Below, piece by piece: positions 16,898-25,554 of a stretch of DNA of 64,000 bases. The number at the start of each line of letters is the position of its first letter. Within the stretch, counting starts at the first letter, position 1. The DNA is from Streptomyces halobius (GTDB lineage Bacteria; Actinomycetota; Actinomycetes; Streptomycetales; Streptomycetaceae): positions 496,001-560,000 of the forward strand of contig NZ_CP086322.1 of the NCBI RefSeq assembly GCF_023277745.1. The letters are read 5' to 3'. Position numbers and translations under genes: made by a program. The notes below the pieces were generated by a model that had not been told where the DNA came from, did not search any database, and saw only the letters and a list, made by a program, of their open reading frames with translations.

Positions 16898-18121
16898 ATG
16901 CGCAGCGAGGCCGCTGTCACCGGCATCGGGATGATCACCCCCGCCGGACTCACCACGGAATCCACCTGGGCCACGGTGTGCCAGGGACACAGCCTGGCGC
17001 GCACGGATCCCGACCTGGCGGGGCTGCCCGTGGACATTTCCTGCCGCGTCGACGGGTTCGACGCCGACGCCGTTCACGGCCGGCGCCTGGCACGACGCCT
17101 GGACCGCTTCATCCACCTCGCTCTCGTCGCCGCCCAGCAGGCGGTCAGGGACGCCGAACTCGACCCGGCCACCTGGAATGCCCCCCGCGTGGCCGTCATT
17201 CTCGGCGTCGGCGGCAACAGCATGCACAGCTACTTCCGTGAGTTCGAAGTTCTGAGCGAAGGCCACCCGGAACTGGTCTCGCCCCTCGCGCTGCCGCGGA
17301 GCGTGCCGAGCATGGCTGCCGCCGAAGTCGCCATCGCCCTGGACGCCCGCGGCCCGAACTTCACCGTGGCCAGCGCGTGTGCCTCCGGCGCCACGGCCCT
17401 GGCGGTCGCCGCCGAGATGGTCACCTCGGGCGCCTGCGACATCGCCCTCGCCGGCGGTGCCGAATCAGGACTCTCACCGATGACCGTGACGAGCTTCCAG
17501 CAGATGCACGCCCTTTCGGAGCGCACCGACGCTCCGCACCGCGCCTCACGCCCCTTCGACGTCGATCGCGACGGTTTCGTCCTCGCGGAAGGTGCCGCCG
17601 TCCTCGTCCTCGAACACCCCCGGAACGCGCTACGCCGCGGTGCCGACCAGCGTGCACTGCTCTGCGGACACGCCAGCACCAGCGATGCCTACCATCCGGT
17701 GGCCCCGCACCCCGAGGGTACGGGCGTCGAACACGCGCTGCGTACGGCGTTGCAGGAGTCGGGCCTGCATGCGCGCGACATCGGACATATCAATGCCCAC
17801 GGCACCTCGACCCCCTTCGGGGACAAAGCCGAGGCACGCGCCCTGCACCGCGTCTTCGGCCCGGTGCCGCCCCCCGTCACCGCCCCGAAGAGCATTCTGG
17901 GCCACGCTCTTGGAGCGGCCGGTGCCATCGAGGCAGCCCTGACCGTCCTCACCCAGCAACACCAGCTCATCCCTCCCACCGCCAACCTCGACCGCCAGGA
18001 CGGCGACTGGGAACTGGACATCGTCACCCAGGCCCCGCGAGCCACAGCCATCAACGCTTCTGTCAGCAACGCATTCGGTTTTGGCGGTCAGAACACCGTC
18101 CTGGTGTTCGCGGAGGCATGA
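16898..18121 (+). CDS. FabF-type beta-ketoacyl-ACP synthase
   Basis: 407 residues, thiolase-fold condensing enzyme. The active site is complete: nucleophilic Cys161 in VASACASGATAL, His301 in NAHGTSTPFGD, and Lys331/His336 in PKSILGHALGAAGAIEA. The start VTGIGMITPAG and the ending NAFGFGGQNTVLVF are typical of KAS II/KS-alpha proteins. It is a single KS with no chain-length-factor partner, so it is more like FabF or type II lipid-like pathways than aromatic PKS. AAGGGAACGG precedes the ATG at 16898. With the ACP and oxoamine synthase it could extend the chain that the oxoamine synthase releases. Primary fabF would instead sit in a fab operon. Confidence 0.92.
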   Translation: MRSEAAVTGIGMITPAGLTTESTWATVCQGHSLARTDPDLAGLPVDISCRVDGFDADAVHGRRLARRLDRFIHLALVAAQQAVRDAELDPATWNAPRVAVILGVGGNSMHSYFREFEVLSEGHPELVSPLALPRSVPSMAAAEVAIALDARGPNFTVASACASGATALAVAAEMVTSGACDIALAGGAESGLSPMTVTSFQQMHALSERTDAPHRASRPFDVDRDGFVLAEGAAVLVLEHPRNALRRGADQRALLCGHASTSDAYHPVAPHPEGTGVEHALRTALQESGLHARDIGHINAHGTSTPFGDKAEARALHRVFGPVPPPVTAPKSILGHALGAAGAIEAALTVLTQQHQLIPPTANLDRQDGDWELDIVTQAPRATAINASVSNAFGFGGQNTVLVFAEA

Positions 18122-18436
18122 GCGCATCGGACGGGCGGCTCGTGCGCCATCGCGGACTCGCCCCTGCTGCTTCTTCCAGCGCCGGTCGGTGGCCTGCTGA
18201 TCGGCCGTTGTCATCCGGAGCATGGCGTCCCCTCGACGCGAACCACGTGGCTACGGCGGTGCGGGACCCGGCGTCCGTCGCGCTGCCCGGGTGGCGAGCC
18301 CCGTCGCGTGAAGCACACGCGGATGCCGGGACACAGCGCTCGGGGTCGGGGGCACACCCTGGACCAGACCCGCCCGCCCTGGCTGAGACTGCCCGACCCG
18401 ACTGTAACCTGTCCGCCGCCCGGTCGAGCACAAAGG
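18122..18436. other. Convergent intergenic region
   Basis: 315 bases between the ends of the ketosynthase and YbhB-like genes. An ATG at 18118 overlaps the ketosynthase stop and opens a long frame, but its Arg/Ser/Pro-rich product and later overlap with the opposite gene argue against coding. No clear terminator is seen. Confidence 0.4.
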
Positions 18437-18889
18437 TCAGCGCTCGTAAGTGCCCACCAGCACGCCGCTCGCCAGCTCTCTCCCCTTCACCGCACGATGC
18501 ACTGCGTCGACCGTCGGCTTGCCGTGCAGGGGAAGCGACTCCGACACGGCCCACAGGCGGAAGAAGTAGCGATGCGGCCCGTGCCCCGGCGGAGGCATCG
18601 GACCGCCCCAGCCCGGCCGGCCGAATCCGTTGGGCCACTCCTGGCCGCCGGAAGGTGGCTCCCCCTCTCCGGCACCGGAACTCCGCGGATCGATTCCGGT
18701 GACCAGCCAGTGCAGAAACGACCCGCCCGGGGCGTCGGGGTCCTCGCAGAGCAGGACCAGCTCCGACGCACCGTCCGGCACCTCCGACCAGGTCAGCGGA
18801 GGCGAGACATCGTCGCCCTCCCCGCTGTGGTGCCGGGGGATCACCGCATGGTCGTTGAACGCAACGCTCCTGAGCTCAATTCCCGTCAT
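18437..18889 (-). CDS. YbhB/YbcL family (PEBP / Raf kinase inhibitor-like) protein
   Basis: 150 residues of the phosphatidylethanolamine-binding fold. Motifs in order: F-x6-IP-x2-H-x-GEGDDVSPPLTW (ligand-pocket DVSPPL) and LVLLCEDPDAPGGSFLHWLV, the PEBP signature with D-P-D-A-P and the HW pair. GPHRYFFRLWA forms the last strand of the pocket. The family is cytoplasmic in bacteria, binds small anions or phosphorylated ligands and has no settled function. The ATG at 18889 gives MTGIELRSVAFNDHAVIP, the family's normal start, although its ribosome binding site is weak. It is divergent from the NTPase gene at 19012. Confidence 0.92.
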   Translation of the reverse strand: MTGIELRSVAFNDHAVIPRHHSGEGDDVSPPLTWSEVPDGASELVLLCEDPDAPGGSFLHWLVTGIDPRSSGAGEGEPPSGGQEWPNGFGRPGWGGPMPPPGHGPHRYFFRLWAVSESLPLHGKPTVDAVHRAVKGRELASGVLVGTYER

Positions 18890-19011
18890 GCGCGCGGCTC
18901 TACCCGGAACGGCCCGGCCGGCACCGGTCCAGACGGGCAGAACACCCGATTGGCCGAGTACGCCGACCAGCGCGCCGGGAACCCGTAAGACGGACCTATA
19001 CGGAGCACAAG

Positions 19012-19545
19012 ATGCCAACGAAAATCCTGCTTGAGGGACGCCCCGGCGTAGGGAAGACGACCCTGGTCCGCCGATTGACCGCGCTCCTGCACACCCGTAG
19101 GGCTGTCGGCTTCACCACGGAGGAGATCCGGGAGGCCGGCACGCGGACCGGCTTCGCGCTGGAAACGCTGGCGGGCGGTCCGCGAGCCGTACTCGCCCAT
19201 GTCGACTTCCCGGGTCCGCCGCGGGTGGGCCGGTACGGCGTCGACCTGGACGTCATGGAACGGCTCGCGCTGCCGCCGCTCAGGTCGGCGGCAGCGAATC
19301 CGGTTCCCGGGGAGCTCGTGCTGATCGACGAGCTCGGACGCATGGAGCTGGCGTGCACCGCGTTCCGGGACACGGTCCGGAACCTGTTCGAGTCCGGCAT
19401 CGACATCGTCGCCACGGTCCATGCGAAGAGCGACCCGTTCACCGACGCCCTCAAGCGGCGCCCCGGCATCGAACTCGCCCAGGTGACCCGGGCGAACCGA
19501 GATGCCCTGCCCGAGGCTCTGGCAGCCCGGTTCGAGGGCCCATGA
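19012..19545 (+). CDS. Nucleoside-triphosphatase, THEP1 family
   Basis: 177-residue P-loop NTPase. Walker A is GRPGVGKTT (residues 9-17). Walker B is the family-specific LVLIDELGRMEL, with the D-E-x-G-x-M-E arrangement of THEP1/human NTPCR-type enzymes. Downstream ATVHAK and the C-terminal TRANRDALPEAL match the family layout, and the length (about 170-190) fits. These enzymes hydrolyse NTPs slowly in vitro and may act on nucleic acid components or as kinases; the physiological role is unknown. It sits alone between a divergent PEBP gene and a convergent DUF418 gene. Confidence 0.9.
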   Translation: MPTKILLEGRPGVGKTTLVRRLTALLHTRRAVGFTTEEIREAGTRTGFALETLAGGPRAVLAHVDFPGPPRVGRYGVDLDVMERLALPPLRSAAANPVPGELVLIDELGRMELACTAFRDTVRNLFESGIDIVATVHAKSDPFTDALKRRPGIELAQVTRANRDALPEALAARFEGP

Positions 19546-19677
19546 CGCCCTCTTCTGCGACGACGCCTGCCCCAGTAGCACTCCAGGCATGGCCCAGCAC
19601 CTAGGGGAACGGTCCCGGCGTGGGGTTCCGGCAACGGGGTGTGGAGTTGTCGCCGGTGACCGACACCGGCCACGGGC

Positions 19678-20898
19678 TCAGCGCCGTAGCAGTCGCTTCT
19701 GCACCGATTCCAGCGGACCGTGCTCGAACCGCCGCAGCCACAGACTCGCCCCCGCGACCAGCACCAGGCAGATCGCCGCCCACAGACCCATCACCCACCA
19801 CGGGCCGCGGTCCGCCCAATGGGACGCCAGGCCGAGTCCGATGCCATAGCAGGCCAGCATGGCGAGCGCGTTCTGCAGTACGTAACAGGACAGGGCGGTA
19901 CGGCCGACGGAGGTCAGGGCGGAGGTCAGCGGGCCCGGACGGCGGAGCCGGTCCATCACCATGCCGATGAGGCCGAGGTAGCCGATCGCCAGGACCGGCG
20001 CCGCCGCGTACCGCTCCAGAAGGAAGAAGCCCGAACCGCCCAGCACGGTGACGGTGTTGAGGGGCAGGCCGATCCCCAGTCCCCACGCGGCCAGCCGACG
20101 CCGAATGCGCCGCCCCGCCGCATCGCCCTGAAACGCCCCGGCCCTGAAGAGCCGTACGCCGAGCAGGAACAGGAACACCAACAGCCCGAAGGAGAGCACC
20201 GGTTCGACGCGCAGCACCACGGCATGCGACAGCCGGAAGGTGATCTGCTCCGCGTAACCCCCCTCCGCGTACAGCGCCACGGCATCGGCGCCGGGGCCGC
20301 CACCCGTCCCGCCGCCCGAGGCGAGCAGCCTGGCGGCCGTGAGCAGCGCCATCGCCGCCAAGTGCAGCCCGCCCATGGCGATCCACGTCACGCGCTGCGC
20401 CCGCGCGGAACGTGTCAGCAGCCAAGCCACCAGCAACGCGACCACCGCGTACCCCATCAGCACATCCCAGGCGAAGACGAGTACAAAGTGCACGGTCCCC
20501 TCGGCGAAGAGGAACAACGCCCGCCACTTGTACCGGCCCGGCCACGGCTGCCCGCGCTCGGCGGCCGACCGGAACTGGATGGCCAGCCCGACTCCGAAGA
20601 GCATCGTCAGCATCGACAGGAACTTGCCGTTCGCGAGGGACCGGAAGACCGTCTCCGCCACCCCGGCCGGGGACGACGCGTCGGCCCCCGCCGAGATTCC
20701 GGCGTTTCCGCTGATGAGGCCCCACTCGGCGGCCGGCCCGGCGAAGATCCAGACGTTGCTCATCAACGTCCCGAGAATCGCCACCCCGCGCAGCACATCC
20801 AGCAACGGCAATCGCGCCCGCGCCCCGCCCCCTGCCCTCCCGGTGGCCCCCTCCGCCGCCGCTGCCGCTGCCGCCTGCGTCCTAACTGCCTCGGACAC
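19678..20898 (-). CDS. DUF418 family integral membrane protein
   Basis: About 406 residues with roughly 8-10 hydrophobic helices. The N-terminal motif LLDVLRGVAILGTLMSNVW is the DUF418/heparan acetyltransferase-like start. It is followed by KFLSMLTMLFGVGLAIQ, a conserved first-half motif. The C-terminal DUF418 domain (about 230-395) holds RTALSCYVLQNALAMLACYG. Family members are predicted multi-pass acyltransferase-related proteins without known substrate; some lie in antibiotic clusters. GTG 20898 is preferred because GGGAG lies 5 bases upstream. An ATG at 20934 would add 12 residues. The Ala-rich N-terminus (AAAAAAAEG) is disordered and cytoplasmic. Confidence 0.85.
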   Translation of the reverse strand: MSEAVRTQAAAAAAAEGATGRAGGGARARLPLLDVLRGVAILGTLMSNVWIFAGPAAEWGLISGNAGISAGADASSPAGVAETVFRSLANGKFLSMLTMLFGVGLAIQFRSAAERGQPWPGRYKWRALFLFAEGTVHFVLVFAWDVLMGYAVVALLVAWLLTRSARAQRVTWIAMGGLHLAAMALLTAARLLASGGGTGGGPGADAVALYAEGGYAEQITFRLSHAVVLRVEPVLSFGLLVFLFLLGVRLFRAGAFQGDAAGRRIRRRLAAWGLGIGLPLNTVTVLGGSGFFLLERYAAAPVLAIGYLGLIGMVMDRLRRPGPLTSALTSVGRTALSCYVLQNALAMLACYGIGLGLASHWADRGPWWVMGLWAAICLVLVAGASLWLRRFEHGPLESVQKRLLRR

Positions 20899-21454
20899 CC
20901 CAACTCCCGCCCGTGATACGTGCTTTCCCACCATGGTCTTGGCGCTCTGGGCCGGATCCCTCGTCCGCAGCGACGAAAGCCGACTACATCCTTCGAAGCA
21001 GTACGCAGGTCCACGTATCACCCAGCCGCTCGTCGAGCTCGTATCTCCCGGGCGCCCTGCACGATGTGACGGGCAGCCACACACCAACCCTGCTCGGCTG
21101 TTCCGCTGCGCTGCACGTCGCGATGACCGGGTGCCTCACCGCACTGCCGGGCACTCCCGGTGGCGGCGGTTCCGTGCTCGCCGGAGGCCGGGGCGGTCCG
21201 GTTGGCCAGATCCACCAAGGCGCGCCGCGCGCCGACCGGGGCCGGAGAATGACTTCTGCCCGGTCGACTGGGCACACGCGGTCGGATTCGATCCGCCTGC
21301 GTCATCCACCCGGAACATCCCTCCCTTGAATTCACCGGAATGGATAGTTCATTCGCTGGGAACTCCGCCGGTCACGTTCCTTTAGGTGCATTCCACAGTG
21401 GTTTTTTCCGGCGTGAAGCGCAACGCCCGATGAAAAGAGCCAGCCCCAGGGCCC
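20899..21454. other. Intergenic region, no gene seen
   Basis: About 555 bases between the DUF418 start and the panD stop. Several open frames exist on both strands, but all are Arg/Pro/Ser-rich, lack ribosome binding sites and look like GC-driven shadows. The less GC-rich part at 21320-21440 may hold the panD terminator region. No clear structure was identified. Confidence 0.4.
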
Positions 21455-21877
21455 TCAGACCGCCGAGGCCGCCCTCGGGCTGCGTGACGTAGCACTGCCG
21501 GGCACCGGCTCGGAGGTGTCGGCGCCCAGCGCGACGATCCGGTTGTCCGCGTCGGCATGCACCACCTTCGGGCGCAGCGCGCGGGCCTCCGCGTCGTCCA
21601 CCTGGGCGTAGCTGATCAGAATGACCAGGTCACCGGGGTGCACCAGATGTGCGGCCGCCCCGTTGATGCCGATGACGCCCGAGTCCCGCTCGCCCTCGAT
21701 GACATATGTCTCCAGGCGGGCCCCGTTGTCGATGTCGACGATGTGGACGAGCTCACCGGGCAGCAGGTCGGCGGCCTCCATCAGCGCGGCGTCGATGGTG
21801 ACCGACCCCACGTAGTGCAGATCGGCCTCGGTCACCGTGGCCCGGTGGATCTTGGACTTGAACATGGTACGCATCAT
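21455..21877 (-). CDS. panD: Aspartate 1-decarboxylase (pyruvoyl enzyme)
   Basis: 140 residues. PanD makes beta-alanine from L-aspartate for pantothenate and so for CoA and carrier-protein prosthetic groups. The proenzyme self-cleaves between Gly24 and Ser25 in [12 protein letters not shown] to give the pyruvoyl cofactor, and numbering from the ATG at 21877 places this pair exactly at 24/25. Other conserved segments are [35 protein letters not shown] and [25 protein letters not shown] site lies 7 bases upstream. No panB/panC is adjacent, so the gene is an orphan here. It may simply be housekeeping, or support the phosphopantetheine demand of nearby ACP/PKS genes. An alternative ATG lies at 21874. 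Confidence 0.97.
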   Translation of the reverse strand: MMRTMFKSKIHRATVTEADLHYVGSVTIDAALMEAADLLPGELVHIVDIDNGARLETYVIEGERDSGVIGINGAAAHLVHPGDLVILISYAQVDDAEARALRPKVVHADADNRIVALGADTSEPVPGSATSRSPRAASAV

Positions 21878-22558
21878 CGAGAGACTCCAGGATCTAGGCT
21901 CCCTGCCTGCGTTTTGCAGGTCAGGGGCGGTTTCCACACCCTATGTCCAGTCGCGTTTCCGAGCAGCCGCCGCCAGGCTCCTTCACCGGGCTCACGCTGA
22001 CCGAATGCCGACCTTCCGGACGCCACATCAGGTAGATGCAGAGGCACTTCGGGGCCTTCCGCCCTACCCGACCGGGACGACGACACAAGGGTACGCAGCA
22101 CCCGCCCCTGCCACAGCGAGAGCCTCATCACGCCGCCTGCGGTTGCGCTGCGGGGCACCACGGTCGCGAGCGTCCGCGGCTCCCAGTGGGGAGCTTCGCA
22201 GCGTCACCCCAGAAGACGGCCACGCTGCCCGGCGCCGGTGAAGAGAGATCGTTCCAGCGTGCCGCTTTCCCATCATTTCGAACGTACAAAAACTGCCGGT
22301 CGATCGAATTCCATTCATTCCCGGAGGTGCGAAATACAGCAGATTACCCTCTGGCACATCCCCCCCAAATATGCCCTGACGCGAATAACCGGATTGCAAT
22401 TACCAGCACAAGGTATCGAGCCATTGGGGGCATTGTCTGCTGACGGTGACCGGACCGGGCCGGGCGGACTCGCTCAACCCCCTTCGGACGGTCCGGGTGG
22501 CGGCGACCGGTGCACGGATTTCGTACCGGCGCGGGCGGCATCAGGGGGGTACGGAGTC
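21878..22558. other. AT-richer intergenic region, no intact gene
   Basis: About 680 bases. 22250-22440 is distinctly less GC-rich than the rest of the window and could be a promoter area or imported DNA. Open frames on both strands give proteins with no recognisable features. No repeats or stems of note. Confidence 0.4.
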
Positions 22559-22641
22559 GCTTTTCCAGGAGCCCACCGGGCTTCCACTGGTCGATCCCCC
22601 TGGCGATCTGCCAACGTACGGCATCGTCACGCAGGCGGACC
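22559..22641 (-). pseudogene. GNAT acetyltransferase N-terminal fragment
   Basis: A minus-strand stretch reads LRDDAVRWQIARGIDQWKPG, the characteristic opening helix-loop of a large group of Streptomyces GNAT N-acetyltransferases. It then runs into sequence that no longer matches. Only about 28 residues of a roughly 160-residue enzyme remain, in the same frame that encodes the N-terminal part of the adjacent broken phosphatase. Interpreted as a relic left by deletion. Confidence 0.55.
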
Positions 22642-23330
22642 CAGCGTGGGAAGGTCCTGTTCCATCGCGAGGCGGAAGGCCGGCTCACACCCGGGGGCCG
22701 GTTCGAGCAGGTTGCGACGCAGAGCTGCCACCAAGTCGTCGTCGACGCCCAGCAGATCACGGGTGTCATCGCGTACGCACCCGTGCTGCTGGGCCAAGGC
22801 GGCGAGGAACCGGCGCATGACGTCGGCCGGCGCGTGGCCGTATCCGGCCACGTCGGCTGCCGGACAAGATGGTCGGCCCGCCAATCTGCCAACAGACGCT
22901 CGGTGGCACGCTCGGTGAGCGTGAAATCCTCGATGATCTGCGACTCCGGGACTCCCAGCAGAGCAAGGACGAGAGCGGCCACCAGTCCGGCGCGGTCCTT
23001 GCCGGACGTGCAGTGGAACACCACCGGACCGTCCTCGGCGGCGATCACTTCGAGGACCTGGCGGAGTTCCTTGACGCCGTCATGGGCCACTTCCATGTAC
23101 CTCGCCGCGAGGAACGGCCCGGTCTCCACCTCCGGGCCCAAGCCCGCCTGGTCATAGGGGCGGTGCTCGATGCTGAGGTTGTGATAGATGACGGACGTGT
23201 GCTCGGGGAGACGGCCCTTCGCCGCTGTCTCCCACGGGTGGCGCAGATCAACGGAGCAGGGCTGGGTGCGGGTGAAGATGCCGGTCGAGTCCCAGGCCGT
23301 CGCGGTCAGCGATCTGCTCCGGCTCGGCAC
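22627..23330 (-). pseudogene. Protein-tyrosine phosphatase (SIW14/PtpB-like), frameshifted and 5'-truncated
   Basis: The P-loop HCTSGKDRAGL (C-x5-R) and surrounding VDLRHPWETAAKGRLP and YHNLSIEHRPYDQ identify a PtpB-type tyrosine/lipid phosphatase. After LLADWRADHLVRQPTWP the frame must change near 22845 to continue as YGHAPADVMRRFLAALAQQH, then LLGVDDDLVAALRRNLLEPA; a single missing base explains this. The N-terminal NFRDLGG-type segment expected before the first strand is absent. The gene therefore has two defects and is probably non-functional, although the frameshift alone could be a sequencing error. Confidence 0.8.
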
Positions 23331-23515
23331 GGAGGCCCGAGGCGCTCGGCCCTCCCGGACTGCGGCAAGCGATCACCGAGGCCGTGGCCGCACTGGCACA
23401 CCGGTACGGGGCAGTGCGCGGCACTCGATCTGACGTCGGTCCAGGATGATCACTCTCGACCGATCACTGCGGATCCCGACTGATCGCGGCTGATCGCGAC
23501 ATCATGCGAGCGCCT

Positions 23516-24688
23516 TCAGCGGAGGTACTTCTCGATCACCTCCGCGCCGCGGACGGCGCCGCCGCTCCCCGTGACGACCTTGCGCATCCGGTCGAGGTGG
23601 GCACGCACCGTGGAGTCGGAGGCGACTCGGGTGACCGCGGCCCGCAATGACTCGGGGGTCACGTTGCGCGCGTCCAGTTGCTCGCCGAGCCCCAGTTCCC
23701 GTACGCGGCCGGCGTTGGCGGCCTGTTCGGGCATTTGCGGGACGGTGATCAGTGGTACGCCGTAATGCAGCGCCTCCATCGTGGAGTTCATGCCGGCGTG
23801 GGAGACGAAGGCCGCGGCCTGCCGTAGTACGGCCGGCTGCGGAAACCGCGGTCGTACGTCGAAGGCGGGCGGAATGGCTCCCAGCGTGGCCGGGTCCACA
23901 TCGCCCACGGTCATTGCCACCTGCCACGGTCCGTCGCCGAATGCGTCGATGCAGGTGCGGTAGAACTCGGGACGGTCGGTGAAGACCGTTCCCAGAGAAA
24001 TGAACAGCACCGGAGCTTCCGGGTCGGACGGCGACCATGGTTCGGCGCTCGCCCGACTGCCTATGGAGGGGCCGATGAAGTGGAAGGTCTCGTCGAAGGT
24101 GTCGCCGGCGGGCTGGAACTCCTTCGGTATGAATACGAGGTTCAGCTTCTCTTTGACGTCCATGACGAATCCCGGGTCCAGCGGGACCCCGTGTTCGGCG
24201 GAGAAGGCCGCGCAGTCGGCGGCGAGTGCGGTCGCTATGGCCTGGTCGTCCTCGGATCCGGCCATGAACTCGTCGAAGAGCGAATACACCTCGTTCGAGG
24301 CGAAGTTCGGAATGGTCTGCACAGCGGGAATTCCCAGCTGTTGAGCGACGAGTCGGGCCGGCCAGTTCATTCCGTCGTAGCAGATCGCGTCCGGCGGCTC
24401 GCCGATGCAGCGCTCGCGCAGCACCGGATAGGCCATGCGCATCGCTGCGAACAGATAGGACATGAAGTCGGCGAAGGCTTGGACGGTGATCTCGCGTGGC
24501 GGTGCTATCGGCTCCGGCGACTGGAGCTCGATCCAGCGCGCGCCGGCCCTGGTGACCGCGTCGGAGTGTTCTCCTGTGGTGGCATAGTCCACCCGATGCC
24601 CTCTCCGTACGAGTTCCTCCACCAACGGCAGCGTGGGGTTGACGTGCCCGTGTCCGACAAGGCTTACGAATAACAGGTGCTTCGGCAT
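23516..24688 (-). CDS. Macrolide-type glycosyltransferase (GT1/MGT family)
   Basis: 390 residues, GT-B fold, inverting UDP-sugar transferase. The N-terminal acceptor domain has the catalytic-His motif VGHGHVNPTLPLVEELVRRG. The C-terminal donor domain has PVLFISLGTVF and the UDP-binding block FVSHAGMNSTMEALHYGVPL followed by VPQMPEQAANAGRV. Closest recognisable relatives are the small Streptomyces MGT enzymes that inactivate macrolides with UDP-glucose or decorate polyketides; sterol and plant-type enzymes are longer. It has no adjacent sugar biosynthesis genes, so a UDP-glucose-type donor is plausible. It sits about 6 kb from the PKS and could serve tailoring, self-protection or xenobiotic inactivation. 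Confidence 0.9.
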   Translation of the reverse strand: MPKHLLFVSLVGHGHVNPTLPLVEELVRRGHRVDYATTGEHSDAVTRAGARWIELQSPEPIAPPREITVQAFADFMSYLFAAMRMAYPVLRERCIGEPPDAICYDGMNWPARLVAQQLGIPAVQTIPNFASNEVYSLFDEFMAGSEDDQAIATALAADCAAFSAEHGVPLDPGFVMDVKEKLNLVFIPKEFQPAGDTFDETFHFIGPSIGSRASAEPWSPSDPEAPVLFISLGTVFTDRPEFYRTCIDAFGDGPWQVAMTVGDVDPATLGAIPPAFDVRPRFPQPAVLRQAAAFVSHAGMNSTMEALHYGVPLITVPQMPEQAANAGRVRELGLGEQLDARNVTPESLRAAVTRVASDSTVRAHLDRMRKVVTGSGGAVRGAEVIEKYLR

Positions 24689-24774
24689 GCCTTAGACCCT
24701 ATCGAGGGTGATGGCTTGACTCGACCTTCTTTTTTTGCGGCATGCGTCATGGCCCAGGCCCTGCCCGCCGGCCT

Positions 24775-24807
24775 GGCCCCGTCCGGTCGGCCCGACCGGA
24801 CGGGGCC
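24775..24807 (-). terminator. Perfect 16-bp stem hairpin
   Basis: Inverted repeat 24775-24790/24792-24807, GGCCCCGTCCGGTCGG and its complement around a single base. It lies 60 bases past the stop of the secreted-protein gene at 24868 and before the glycosyltransferase start at 24688. It should separate the two minus-strand genes. Confidence 0.8.
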
Positions 24808-24867
24808 TCTGTCTCGCTCACGCTTGCCTCAAGGTGTCAGCGCGTCAGCTTGTCAGCGGACCGTCGG

Positions 24868-25269
24868 TCAGCGAATCGACAGGACGACGGATCGGGCCCG
24901 GTGCCAGCCGGTGTTGATCGATGTGACCCTGTGGCGGTCGGTCGCACGGTAGTAGTGCTTGTGCCCACTGGGACGGAACCGCACCTTGCCGTAGACGGCC
25001 CTGCCGTCCCTCCGGGTGTCGTGCAGGTGCCCGGTCACCTTGATGTAGCCCCTCGACTTGCACGCCTTGTAGGTCAGGTGCCCCTTGGAGATCCTGAGCG
25101 TCTTCCAGTGGGTGCAACGGGCTTTCGCGGACTCGGCCTGCGTACCCGACTCCACGGTGACGGCGGTGGGCTTGTTCGGGGCGGCGCTGGCGCCGGCAGG
25201 TACGGCGAGCGTGGTGACGGCGGCCGCTGCGACCGTGGCGGCGGCGAGCCCGGGGCGAAGCTTGCGCAT
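24868..25269 (-). CDS. Secreted hypothetical protein
   Basis: 133 residues. A textbook signal peptide, MRKLRPGLAAATVAAAAVTT followed by LAVPAGASA, precedes a mature domain of about 104 residues. The mature part is basic and rich in Lys, His and Tyr, with KGHLTYKACKSRGYIKVTGH and a Cys pair (ARCTHWK, KACKSRG) that could form a disulfide. It resembles other small exported Streptomyces beta-proteins; function unknown. AAGGAG lies about 10 bases before ATG 25269. A strong hairpin terminator follows. No operon partner. Confidence 0.8.
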   Translation of the reverse strand: MRKLRPGLAAATVAAAAVTTLAVPAGASAAPNKPTAVTVESGTQAESAKARCTHWKTLRISKGHLTYKACKSRGYIKVTGHLHDTRRDGRAVYGKVRFRPSGHKHYYRATDRHRVTSINTGWHRARSVVLSIR

Positions 25270-25554
25270 TTTGCGGGTTCTCCTTGTACGTCGATGCGAG
25301 TGGTTTCTGCGTGGGTGGAACGACTCCGACGCTGCCAAGGCACCGCGCTGACCTGCAACGAATCCCGGCTGGGACGGGACACCGGGACGACCCGCCCCGT
25401 GTGACCTGTGCAGTCGCCCACCCGGTGGGACGGCCCTGGGACGAACCCGGCGCAACTGCCCCCTGAAACAACTCAGGGACAGGCACGGGCAACCTCTGGC
25501 ACAGTGAAAAAAATCGGGATGCGCGAACAGCGTCCCGGCTTCGGGGGAGGCAAT

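Noticed and set aside
18118..18702. Frame overlapping the ketosynthase stop by ATGA
   Set aside because: Looks coupled, but the product is Arg/Pro/Ser-rich and overlaps the real YbhB-like gene antisense.
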